A stretch of DNA of 50,028 nucleotides. It comes from Hydrogenophilales bacterium (GTDB lineage: Bacteria > Pseudomonadota > Gammaproteobacteria > Burkholderiales > Thiobacillaceae). The stretch spans positions 1 through 50,028 of the forward strand of contig JAGXGM010000050.1 of NCBI GenBank assembly GCA_024636675.1. Reading direction: 5' to 3'. Numbering within the stretch: the first letter of the stretch is position 1; every line of letters begins with the position of its first letter. Both the position numbers and the translations under genes were made by a program. The notes under the pieces are model-generated. The model ran no database searches, was not told the origin of the DNA, and saw only the letters and a program-made list of their open reading frames with translations. Of this stretch, positions 38,388 through 47,355 are shown in pieces.

Positions 38388-39148
38388 CAACGAATATGGA
38401 AGCTTTCCAGGCATTGCTGGGGGGAATGCGTGCCGACTTCCTGGCCGAGCTGCCGGAACGCTCCGACAGTTTCGAAGGATCGATCCTGACCCTGGAAAAA
38501 TCACCAGGCGACCGCGAGGCCTTCAATGAACTATACCGGGGCGTTCATAGCCTGAAGGGTTCGGGAGGCACCCATGGTCTTTCCATCATCACCACGATTT
38601 GCCACCAGCTGGAAAATCTTCTCAGCGAGACCGAAGCCCGGCAGGAATTCAGCACCGCCTTCGCCACACGGGCGCTGGCCTACGTCGATCTGTTGCGCCA
38701 GGTCGAGCCAGCCGCGCGGCAGGCGCAGCCGAACTTTTCGGCCATCGTGGCCGAGTTGGAGACCTTGCACCGATTGAGGCTGCAACGCCGCAAGGCCGGC
38801 CTGATCGCGGAGTCCTCCAGCGTGATGACCGGGCTCTATCAGAAGGCACTGGAGACGTTGCCGCTGCAACTGACGGTGGTGGACGATGGCCTGACGGCAC
38901 TGGCGCGCCTGTTGCATGAGCCGTTCGATTTCGTCATCGTCGGGCGTGAACTCAAGGAGCTCAACGGCCTGGCCCTGATGATCGCCGTGCGGGCCGCCAA
39001 GGCGCGCAACCAGGACATCCCGGCGATTCTAGTGAGCAGCAAGCGCGGCTCGCTACCGGATCAGGCACGCTTCAGCGCCACCCTTTCACGCGACCAGAAA
39101 CTTGCCGAGAACCTGGTTGCCGTTGTGCGGACGATATTGCCGGCGTGA
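38384..39148 (+). CDS. Hpt phosphotransfer protein with a degenerate receiver-like C-domain
   Basis: This 254-residue protein has an N-terminal Hpt domain with phospho-His55 (VHSLKGSGGTHG) and a C-terminal segment from about residue 160 (LTVVDDGLTALARLLHEPFDFVIVGREL) with the shape of a receiver. At the acceptor position there is Gly187 instead of Asp, so this half cannot be phosphorylated in the usual way. It probably docks another component, or is a dead-end regulator. The start overlaps the cyclase stop (ATGA). It is the last gene of the five-gene cluster. A longer open frame beginning inside the cyclase gene was rejected. Confidence 0.88.
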   Translation: MTTNMEAFQALLGGMRADFLAELPERSDSFEGSILTLEKSPGDREAFNELYRGVHSLKGSGGTHGLSIITTICHQLENLLSETEARQEFSTAFATRALAYVDLLRQVEPAARQAQPNFSAIVAELETLHRLRLQRRKAGLIAESSSVMTGLYQKALETLPLQLTVVDDGLTALARLLHEPFDFVIVGRELKELNGLALMIAVRAAKARNQDIPAILVSSKRGSLPDQARFSATLSRDQKLAENLVAVVRTILPA

Positions 39149-39275
39149 CGTCGTTACCGGGGCAAACAGCGTGAAGTTTTTTTGATGCTTTGTGAAGCGT
39201 TCCGCCCCTCCAATCCTTGGTGCTCCGACTCCATAGCGCACCGCTCAATACCGAGTCTGACAGCCCCCCTAAACG

Positions 39276-39298
39276 CAAAAAACCACCCTGAATGTGGT
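39276..39298 (-). terminator. Terminator of the VF530-family gene
   Basis: Minus strand: ACCAC, a 7-base loop and GTGGT are followed by a T-run (A-run 39277-39282 on the plus strand). The stem is only 5 bp, so it is modest. It lies 39 bases after the stop codon at 39337. The plus-strand gap 39149-39275 holds nothing else recognisable. Confidence 0.55.
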
Positions 39299-39336
39299 CT
39301 GGGTGCGAAAAGTGGAACGGTTCACTCAGAATGCCG

Positions 39337-39573
39337 TCAGGCTTTGGCACCAAGGCCTCGTGCCATTTCAATATACAGCGCTTCCACACGCTCCCGTGCC
39401 CACGGGGTACGACGAAGAAACTTGAGGCTCGACGCAATACTGGGGTCATGGGTGAAGCAGCGGATCGCAATTTTCCGCCCCAACGCATCCCAGCCATGGA
39501 ACGCAACCAGTTCCTTCAATGTCTGTTCGAGCGTGACGCCGTGGAGTGGATTATTGGGCTGACTTTCTTGCAA
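39337..39573 (-). CDS. VF530/DUF2132 family small protein
   Basis: This 78-residue protein matches the VF530 family closely: [17 protein letters not shown], then [22 protein letters not shown] and [14 protein letters not shown]. The family is small, helical and proposed to bind DNA, with no established role. No ATG precedes the conserved block, and a TTG at 39571-39573 is the likely start. It lies 31 bases after the stop of the J-like gene on the same strand. Confidence 0.88.
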   Translation of the reverse strand: MQESQPNNPLHGVTLEQTLKELVAFHGWDALGRKIAIRCFTHDPSIASSLKFLRRTPWARERVEALYIEMARGLGAKA

Positions 39574-39604
39574 GATTTTGGACCAGATCAGGCTTCGGCA
39601 GGTT

Positions 39605-40144
39605 TCACTGGATCGCCGTGCGCATCCTGTCCAGTTTCTCGACCACAGCCTGATAGAGATCGCCGTCAGCGTCGGGATTGCGGTCTGGATGATGTGCGCT
39701 ACGGATCTTCTTCAGCGCAGCCATATCGTCGGGCAGGTCATGCACTTTGGTCACCCGGTCGCCGTTCTTGACCATCTCGCGCTGAACCTCGGCCTCTGCG
39801 CCTTCGCGTGTGTCGTGCAAGCGCTTGCTGCCAAGACGCCAGCCATCCTGAGTCCTGCGCGGTGACTGATTTTTCTCGCCATCAAACCAGACCCATCTGC
39901 CGGTGTCAGGATCCAGTTCAAAACGAATGGTGGTGATGCCATAGGTGTAAACGGGCGGCGTGAGGTCCCTGGCGAACATCTTGAACGTGCCGACAGTGCC
40001 CACGTCGGCGAGGTAATACGCGCCAGCCTCATGGGGGCAGAATGCGCCGCTGGGCGTTGGCCCGGGTGTGGTGTCGCTACGCAACGAATCCACTTCAGCC
40101 TTGCGGCTGGCGTTCAATGCGGCCCGGCGTTGTGCGTTGGTCAC
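39605..40144 (-). CDS. Hypothetical protein with C-terminal partial J-domain
   Basis: This is a 179-residue soluble protein. Residues 1-30 are basic and helical, and residues about 40-130 are an unrecognised domain rich in aromatic and charged residues. Residues about 137-175 look like helix II, the HPD loop (His152-Pro153-Asp154 in [14 protein letters not shown]) and helix III of a J-domain. Helix I of a full J-domain is not evident. It may bind or stimulate DnaK, but this is inference. A GTG start with AAGGAG eight bases upstream fits well. Confidence 0.72.
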   Translation of the reverse strand: MTNAQRRAALNASRKAEVDSLRSDTTPGPTPSGAFCPHEAGAYYLADVGTVGTFKMFARDLTPPVYTYGITTIRFELDPDTGRWVWFDGEKNQSPRRTQDGWRLGSKRLHDTREGAEAEVQREMVKNGDRVTKVHDLPDDMAALKKIRSAHHPDRNPDADGDLYQAVVEKLDRMRTAIQ

Positions 40145-40325
40145 TCTCGTTACTCCTTATTAGTTAAACCCCACTGGGATCACGAACTGCAGCGCCCAGG
40201 CGGCTGGAGAACGGCTTCAATGGTGGAACGGCATGCTCTCCCTGCATCCGATCATCTGGCTGAGTCTGCGGCCCGCTGGGAATTACTGCGGCGGGCTGCG
40301 ACCCGGCTACGGTGGATCAGAATTG

Positions 40326-40350
40326 AAAAGCCCCGCATCGCTGCAGGGCT
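40326..40350 (-). terminator. Terminator of tRNA-Asn
   Basis: Minus strand: AGCCCTGCA, GCGA loop and TGCGGGGCT (9-bp stem with one T-G pair) are followed by TTTT. It lies 10 bases after the tRNA 3' end. Confidence 0.75.
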
Positions 40351-40359
40351 CTTGGTATG

Positions 40360-40435
40360 TGGCTCCCCGACCTGGGCTCGAACCAGGGACCTGCGGATTA
40401 ACAGTCCGTCGCTCTACCAACTGAGCTATCGGGGA
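40360..40435 (-). tRNA. tRNA-Asn (anticodon GTT)
   Basis: The 76-base cloverleaf has acceptor stem TCCCCGA/TCGGGGA, D-arm AGCTCAGTTGGTAGAGC and anticodon loop CTGTTAA with anticodon GTT. The T-arm has GGTTCGAGCC, the discriminator is G, and CCA is encoded. It is followed by a good terminator and preceded by 55 bases after the Y-family polymerase stop. No repeat of the tRNA 3' end was noticed nearby, so there is no sign of an integrated element. Confidence 0.96.
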
Positions 40436-40490
40436 ATAGGAGAGCGCGCATTCTAGAGTCGGCGGGCTTTTCGGTCAAGCCTTATAGCCG

Positions 40491-41726
40491 CTAACCGTCA
40501 CTTTCCACCTGTAATTCCGGGACGTGGCTGAAGGCGATGCGCATCGGCGCGGCGCCGCGACCGCTGTGGGCGCCGCCGAAGTACAGGGTGTTGGGGCCGT
40601 AGCGCTGGTTGATCTGGTCGAGCACGCTGTTGAGGTTTTCGTGCTGGTCGTCGGGGTCGAACAGGTCGCGGGTGATCTGGCTGTGCTCGGCGAGGTGGAG
40701 CAGGGTGACGCCGACTTTGAGGATGGGAGCGGGATCGGGCGGGCGGCGTTGCCATAGCTCAGCCAGCACGGGGTTGAATTTGAGGGTGTCGGCATGCGGC
40801 GAGAAGCGGGCCTGATCGGACCAGTGGGCGGGTCCGTTGCCGCGTTGCAGGTAACTCAGGTGCAGGCCGAGGCCGCCGGCGCAGTTGCCGTAATGGCGCA
40901 TCCGCATCGCGGCTTTGTGCAGCAGGCGGTAAAGCACTGCCAGGGCGGAGGCGGGGTCGCGCAGGTCGGGCGCGAGCACGTGCGAATGGCCGACGCTGGC
41001 ACGTTGGGTGGGGGTGGATGCCACCGTCTCGCCGCGCAGCCTGGCATAAAAGCGTTCGCCTTCGATGCCACCCCAGGCCTGGCACAGGGTGTTTTTGCTG
41101 GCGGCGCATAGTTGTTCGACGCTGTGAATGCCAAGCCGGTTGAGGCGCGGCTCCATGGCGCGCCCGATGCCGGTGAGGGCACCGAGCTTGAGGCCGTACA
41201 GGTGCTGCGGCAGCTCGTTCTGGCGGATCACGACCAGCCCGTCCGGCTTTTGCATGTTCGACGCGGTCTTGGCGAGAAAGCGATTGGGCGCGATGCCGAC
41301 CGAACTGTGCAGGACCTTGCCCACCTGGTCGTAGATCGCCTGCTTGATCTGCCGCCCGAGGGCGACGGCGTTGGCTTCCTCGCGGTCGCTGCCCATCAGC
41401 TCGCAAGCCATTTCGTCGATCGACAGCACAGCGCCGACGGGGGTGCACGATTCGACCGCGGCGACGATGCGGTGATGGATTTCCACGTAGGTGGCCGGGC
41501 GCGCCTGCACGAACACGATGTCGCGGCATAGCTTGCGGGCCTGCCACACCGGGGTGCCGGTCTTGATGCCGAATCGCTTGGCGTCGATGCTGGCCGCGAT
41601 GCAGCAGGTGGTGTCGGCCATCACCGGCAGCACGCCCACCGGCTTGCCGCGCAGTTCGGGACGCAGCTGCTGCTCGACCGATGCGAAGTAGGAATTGAGA
41701 TCGACGTATAGCGTATGCAATGACAT
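40491..41726 (-). CDS. Y-family DNA polymerase (DinB/UmuC/ImpB-like)
   Basis: This translesion DNA polymerase is about 411 residues long. The catalytic carboxylates are present: Asp9 in YVDLNSYFASVEQQ, and Asp104/Glu105 in LSIDEMACEL. HSSVGIAPNRFLAKTASNMQKPDG is the family block. The palm/fingers sequence (ADTTCCIAASIDAKRFGIKTGT) differs from typical DinB and UmuC, so it is a separate branch. The C-terminus lacks an obvious beta-clamp-binding peptide. ATG 41726 was chosen over a GTG at 41738. A 28-bp inverted repeat lies about 110 bases upstream and probably controls it. No umuD or imuA partner is adjacent. Confidence 0.9.
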   Translation of the reverse strand: MSLHTLYVDLNSYFASVEQQLRPELRGKPVGVLPVMADTTCCIAASIDAKRFGIKTGTPVWQARKLCRDIVFVQARPATYVEIHHRIVAAVESCTPVGAVLSIDEMACELMGSDREEANAVALGRQIKQAIYDQVGKVLHSSVGIAPNRFLAKTASNMQKPDGLVVIRQNELPQHLYGLKLGALTGIGRAMEPRLNRLGIHSVEQLCAASKNTLCQAWGGIEGERFYARLRGETVASTPTQRASVGHSHVLAPDLRDPASALAVLYRLLHKAAMRMRHYGNCAGGLGLHLSYLQRGNGPAHWSDQARFSPHADTLKFNPVLAELWQRRPPDPAPILKVGVTLLHLAEHSQITRDLFDPDDQHENLNSVLDQINQRYGPNTLYFGGAHSGRGAAPMRIAFSHVPELQVESDG

Positions 41727-41836
41727 GGCGCGCTTCACTTATCACTCCGGCGGTGCAGGGTTGTTGCCGTTTGAGTGGTTTGACAGCGATGGCCTGTCCC
41801 ATGCGGGGACAAGCGCGGGGGTGCGGATCAATGCTG

Positions 41837-41864
41837 ATTATAGTGTATATATGTACACTATAAT
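41837..41864. promoter_or_regulatory. 28-bp inverted repeat, probable operator of the Y-family polymerase
   Basis: ATTATAGTGTA (41837-41847) and its exact complement TACACTATAAT (41854-41864) flank TATATG. On the minus strand the distal arm contains TATAAT at 41837-41842, placed as a -10 for the polymerase gene. The core GTGT-N8-ACAC has the length of the LexA box CTGT-N8-ACAG but different outer bases. Confidence 0.65.
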
Positions 41865-41877
41865 TGATTAATTCAGC

Positions 41878-43158
41878 TCAGCCCGGGTTCACCAGATTCA
41901 TCCGTTCCAGCCGCTGGCACAGGGTGTCGATGATGCGGCGCGACAGTGGGGCGGAATGACGCATCAACTCTTCTATGACGTGCGGCGGCAGCGCCAGCAC
42001 GGTGATCTCGGTCTCGGCTACCACCGAGGCGGTGCGTTTTTCATCCAGCAGATAGGCCATTTCGCCGAACAGCTGGCCTTCGTGGAGCTCGCCCAGGCGA
42101 CGCGGGCCGGCGGGGGTGTTCTTGTAGACCACGGCGCGGCCGGCGTGGAGGAAATAGGCGTCGCGCGAGTCGTCGCCTTCCGCGATCAGCGTATGGCCGG
42201 CGGGGAGGATATGGCCGTAGGTTTCCAGCAGGCGCTGGATATCGCCGAAGATATAGGCTTCGACCTTGCCGGTGCTTGTGTCGCTGCCGGCAAGAAACAG
42301 CTTTTCCAGCGCGGTGATGTCGGCCTTGCCGTAGGCGTACAAGGCCTGCGCCCACAAATACAGCAGAAGAAAAGAGAAATAGGCGCCGATCAGCACGAAG
42401 ACCACGCCGCCGAGCGCACCGTACAGGCTGTGGTAATTCTCCAGCTTGAAAAAGGTGCTGAAGAGTGCAAGCAGCAAGCCCAGACTCATGGTGGCGCCCA
42501 ATGCAAACGCCGCGGCGACGCGGGCACTCGCACGTCGCCGCGGCAGCCGCCAGTAGGCGGCGAACAACAACGACCAGCCCATGGCAAAGACAAACAGCGT
42601 ATTGAGCACCTGCAACACCTGCGCATTGCCGGTGCCGATGAAGTTGTTCTGTGCCAGAAAGCTCAGCGTCACCTGCGCCAGCGCGGCCACGCACATCAGC
42701 AGAAACAATACCGGCAGGATGATCAGTGGCAGCACCCACGACACCATTGCATTGCGCTTGCTCGGGCTGGGAAAGATGATGCGGAACGCATTCTGTACCG
42801 CGTTGACCAGCCAGCGCGAAGACAGTACCAGGGTCAGCAGGCCGACGCCGCTTGCAGCCAGTTGGGTCTGGCGCGCGATGAAGCCCAGCGCGGCGAGGCT
42901 TTCCAGTTGCATCTGATCGTAGAGCGCCGCCATCAGGATGGTGGCCGGTACCGAGTCTGCGGCGATGCGGTTCAGCAGCTGCAGGGCATAGCTCAACAGC
43001 AGCAACAACGGCGTGGCCGAGAGCAGGAAATAAAACGCCGTTGCTGCGGCATGGTTTTGCAGGCCGTTCTGGCCGAACAGTCGCAGGGTGGTGTAGGTAA
43101 GCTGAAGCAGCCAGCCAAGCGTGCCGCGCGTAGGAGGCAGGGCGAGATTTCGAAACAT
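41878..43158 (-). CDS. YihY/BrkB-family membrane protein fused to a cyclic-nucleotide-binding domain
   Basis: This is a 426-residue protein. Residues about 15-280 are the YihY (formerly RNase BN) membrane domain with about six helices, including NHAAATAFYFLLSATPLLLLL and the GALGGVVFVLIGAYFSFLLLYLWAQALYAYGK ending cut across two segments. Residues about 300-410 are a cNMP-binding domain: LPAGHTLIAEGDDSRDAYFLHAGRAVVY, LGELHEGQLFGEMAYLLDEKRTASVVA. The phosphate-binding cassette (FGEMAYLLDEKRTAS) is intact with its Glu and Arg. YihY proteins are of unsettled function, and older annotation as ribonuclease BN is wrong. It lies 27 bases after the aspartate aminotransferase stop, on the same strand. 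Confidence 0.88.
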   Translation of the reverse strand: MFRNLALPPTRGTLGWLLQLTYTTLRLFGQNGLQNHAAATAFYFLLSATPLLLLLSYALQLLNRIAADSVPATILMAALYDQMQLESLAALGFIARQTQLAASGVGLLTLVLSSRWLVNAVQNAFRIIFPSPSKRNAMVSWVLPLIILPVLFLLMCVAALAQVTLSFLAQNNFIGTGNAQVLQVLNTLFVFAMGWSLLFAAYWRLPRRRASARVAAAFALGATMSLGLLLALFSTFFKLENYHSLYGALGGVVFVLIGAYFSFLLLYLWAQALYAYGKADITALEKLFLAGSDTSTGKVEAYIFGDIQRLLETYGHILPAGHTLIAEGDDSRDAYFLHAGRAVVYKNTPAGPRRLGELHEGQLFGEMAYLLDEKRTASVVAETEITVLALPPHVIEELMRHSAPLSRRIIDTLCQRLERMNLVNPG

Positions 43159-43185
43159 GGCCCTAGCCTACCTGCGCCCGGGCTG

Positions 43186-44379
43186 CTAGGCCAGTGCGGC
43201 GGTGATGCGTTTGAGCGCTTTTTCCAGATTGGCTTGCGAGGTGGCGAACGACAGGCGGATGTAGCCTTCGGCGCCGAACGCCGACCCGGGTACGACGGCG
43301 ACGTCGGCGGACTCCAGCAGGTATTCGGAAAACGCGATGTCGGTCGGTTCTTCAATGATGTCGCGCGCCAGCAGGTTCATGATCGCGGGGCGGACGTCGG
43401 GAAAGGCGTAGAACGCGCCACCGCTGTCCACGCACTTGAAGCCGGGGAGGGCGTTGAGCGCGTCGACGACATAGCGATGGCGGGTCTTGAAGGCGTCGAG
43501 CATCGGGGTGATGCAGCCCTGGTCGCCGTTCAGCGCAGCTTCGGCGGCCACCTGCGAGATCGAGGTGGGGTTGGAGGTGGACTGCGACTGCACGTTGGTC
43601 ATCGCGCGCAGGATGGCTTCCGGACCGGCCGCGTAGCCGATGCGCCAGCCGGTCATCGAATAGGCTTTCGACACGCCGTTCAGCACCAGGGTGCGGTCGT
43701 ACAGGTCAGGGCAGACGTTGAGGATGTTGACGAAGGGCAGGTTGTCCAGCCGGATGTGCTCGTACATGTCGTCGGATGCGATCAGCACGCGCGGGTAGTT
43801 GCGCAGCACGGCGCCAAGCGCGGCCAGCTCATCGCCACTGTAGACCGCGCCGGTGGGGTTGGACGGGCTGTTGATGACGAACAGTCGGGTCTTCGGCGTG
43901 ATCGCTGCTTCCAGTTGCGCCGGGGTGATTTTGAAACCCTGTTCGATGCCGGCCTCGACGATCACCGGGCGGCCGTCGGCGAGGAGCACGATGTCGGGAT
44001 ACGAAACCCAATAGGGCGCGGGGATGATGACCTCGTCGCCGGGATTGATCACCGCCAGCGCCAGGTTGAAAAAGCTCTGCTTGCCACCGCACGACACCAG
44101 GATCTGCTTGGGCGTGTAGTCGAGTCCGTTATCACGCTCGAATTTGGCGATGACCGCCGCCTTCAGGCTGGGGGTGCCATCGACTGCCGTGTATTTGGTG
44201 AAGCCGGCGTTGATCGCTGCGATCGCCGCATCCTTGATGTGCTGCGGGGTGTCGAAATCGGGTTCGCCGGCGCCAAGACCGATGATGTCGCGGCCGCTCG
44301 CCTTGAGCGTGGCGGCGCGGGCAGTGACGGCCAGAGTAGGGGAGGGCTTGATGGCCTGTACGCGGCGGGAGAGTTCCAC
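43186..44379 (-). CDS. aspC: Pyridoxal-phosphate aspartate aminotransferase (class I)
   Basis: This enzyme transfers the amino group between aspartate and 2-oxoglutarate. The 397-residue protein starts VELSRRVQAIKPSPTLAVTARA, the I-gamma subgroup pattern also seen in bifunctional aspartate/prephenate aminotransferases. SNPTGAVYS, the PLP lysine in NGVSKAYSMTGWRIGY, and the C-terminal RLSFATS substrate Arg are visible. The GTG at 44379 is preferred because AAGGAA lies at the right distance. The open frame continues upstream without homology. TTAAAAT about 70 bases upstream is a possible -10. Confidence 0.92.
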   Translation of the reverse strand: MELSRRVQAIKPSPTLAVTARAATLKASGRDIIGLGAGEPDFDTPQHIKDAAIAAINAGFTKYTAVDGTPSLKAAVIAKFERDNGLDYTPKQILVSCGGKQSFFNLALAVINPGDEVIIPAPYWVSYPDIVLLADGRPVIVEAGIEQGFKITPAQLEAAITPKTRLFVINSPSNPTGAVYSGDELAALGAVLRNYPRVLIASDDMYEHIRLDNLPFVNILNVCPDLYDRTLVLNGVSKAYSMTGWRIGYAAGPEAILRAMTNVQSQSTSNPTSISQVAAEAALNGDQGCITPMLDAFKTRHRYVVDALNALPGFKCVDSGGAFYAFPDVRPAIMNLLARDIIEEPTDIAFSEYLLESADVAVVPGSAFGAEGYIRLSFATSQANLEKALKRITAALA

Positions 44380-44765
44380 AGTGGTTCCTTCATGCACCCG
44401 CGGTGGCAGAGTGCTACTATCGATAAGTTGTTTTTTGCCGCGCGATTTTAACCCGAATGTTTTATAAATTCGCGGGATGATCACGCAGGATTTTTGTCCC
44501 CGCAAGGGGGATGCCGTATCCGTAAGCACTAACGGCTCCGCTATTTTGCTGGGGATATTGTGAAGGGCGGCGTAGTGATTCATACGCCCGACTGTGTGGT
44601 TGTTGCCGGTTTATCGGCTTTGCAAGCCACGGTCTGCACCCTGCGGGTGGACTTTTCATGCGAAACAGTAGCACCCATAAAGGGTACGCCGGATTCGCAA
44701 GCTCTCAAGCGCAACGAGTCCGCTGATCAGCGAGGGCGTGCGTTAATTTTGAAATGTCCGGGTTC
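44380..44765. other. Divergent intergenic region between aspC and uvrB
   Basis: These 386 bases hold no supported gene. Several short hairpins are visible: TCCCC-GCAA-GGGGGA near 44497-44512, GGCTT-TGC-AAGCC near 44620, CACCC-TGC-GGGTG near 44640, ACCC-ATAA-AGGGT near 44675, and the 12-base palindrome CGCTGATCAGCG at 44721-44732. The spacing resembles a structured leader for uvrB, but no known riboswitch or LexA box (CTGT-N8-ACAG) was recognised. Confidence 0.4.
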
Positions 44766-46788
<2,023 letters not shown>

Positions 46789-46796
<8 letters not shown>

Positions 46797-47283
46797 AATT
46801 TTGATGGTCTGCATGGGAAATATTTGCCGCTCGCCGATGGCGGAGGGCATGTTGCGCAAGGCTCTCCAGGAGGCCGGCCTCGATCGGCATGTGGAAGTGG
46901 ATTCCGCCGGCACCCATGCCTACCACGTCGGTTCGGCGCCCGATCCGCGCGCGCAGCAGGCGGTTTTGCAGCGCGGCGCGGATATCAGCCGGCTGCGCGG
47001 ACGCAAGGTGGTGGACGAGGATTTCGAGCTTTCCGATTACATTTTGGTGATGGACGGCGACAATTACAGCAAGCTGATCCAGCGTGCGCCCGCGCACCAT
47101 CACGGCAAGATCCGCCGGCTGTTGTCGTTCAGCCGCAAGTATCCCAATCTCGACGTGGTCGATCCGTATTACGGCGGCGTCCGGGGATTCGAGGAAAATC
47201 TCGACATGATCGAGGATGCCGTGCAGGGGCTGATCCGGGAAATCAGCGGCGACAACCAGGTGAAAATGCGTTCAGGCCGCTGA
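46789..47283 (+). CDS. Low-molecular-weight protein-tyrosine phosphatase
   Basis: This 164-residue phosphatase has the CX5R(S) active-site loop Cys8-MGNIC-Arg14-Ser15 at the N-terminus and the general-acid Asp125 in VDPYYGG. In bacteria these enzymes often act on tyrosine kinases of polysaccharide export or on phospho-arginine/tyrosine proteins. No such kinase is nearby. The start ATG (46789) overlaps the uvrB end by eight bases, with GGAGG at 46781-46785. It is translationally coupled to uvrB. Confidence 0.93.
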
Positions 47284-47308
47284 CCGCTTGTTGCTGCTCG
47301 CCACAAAA

Positions 47309-47338
47309 AACAAGGGCCGCTAAAAAGCGGCCCTTGTT
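47309..47338. terminator. Bidirectional terminator between the phosphatase gene and rne
   Basis: AACAAGGGCCGCT (47309-47321) and AGCGGCCCTTGTT (47326-47338) form a perfect 13-bp stem with a 4-base A loop. A-runs on the left and T-runs on the right give a terminator in both directions for the convergent genes. Confidence 0.9.
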
Positions 47339-47355
47339 TTTGTGCGGTGCAGGCT

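Noticed and set aside
40360-40435. tRNA-Asn as an integration site for a genomic island
   Set aside because: No direct repeat of the tRNA 3' end and no integrase gene were seen on either side.
41956-44451. 831-codon plus-strand open frame across YihY and aspC
   Set aside because: It spans two real genes on the other strand and their junction. The translation is repetitive and without domains.
44380-44765. LexA box or known riboswitch upstream of uvrB
   Set aside because: No CTGT-N8-ACAG match and no recognisable riboswitch core were found, only small hairpins.
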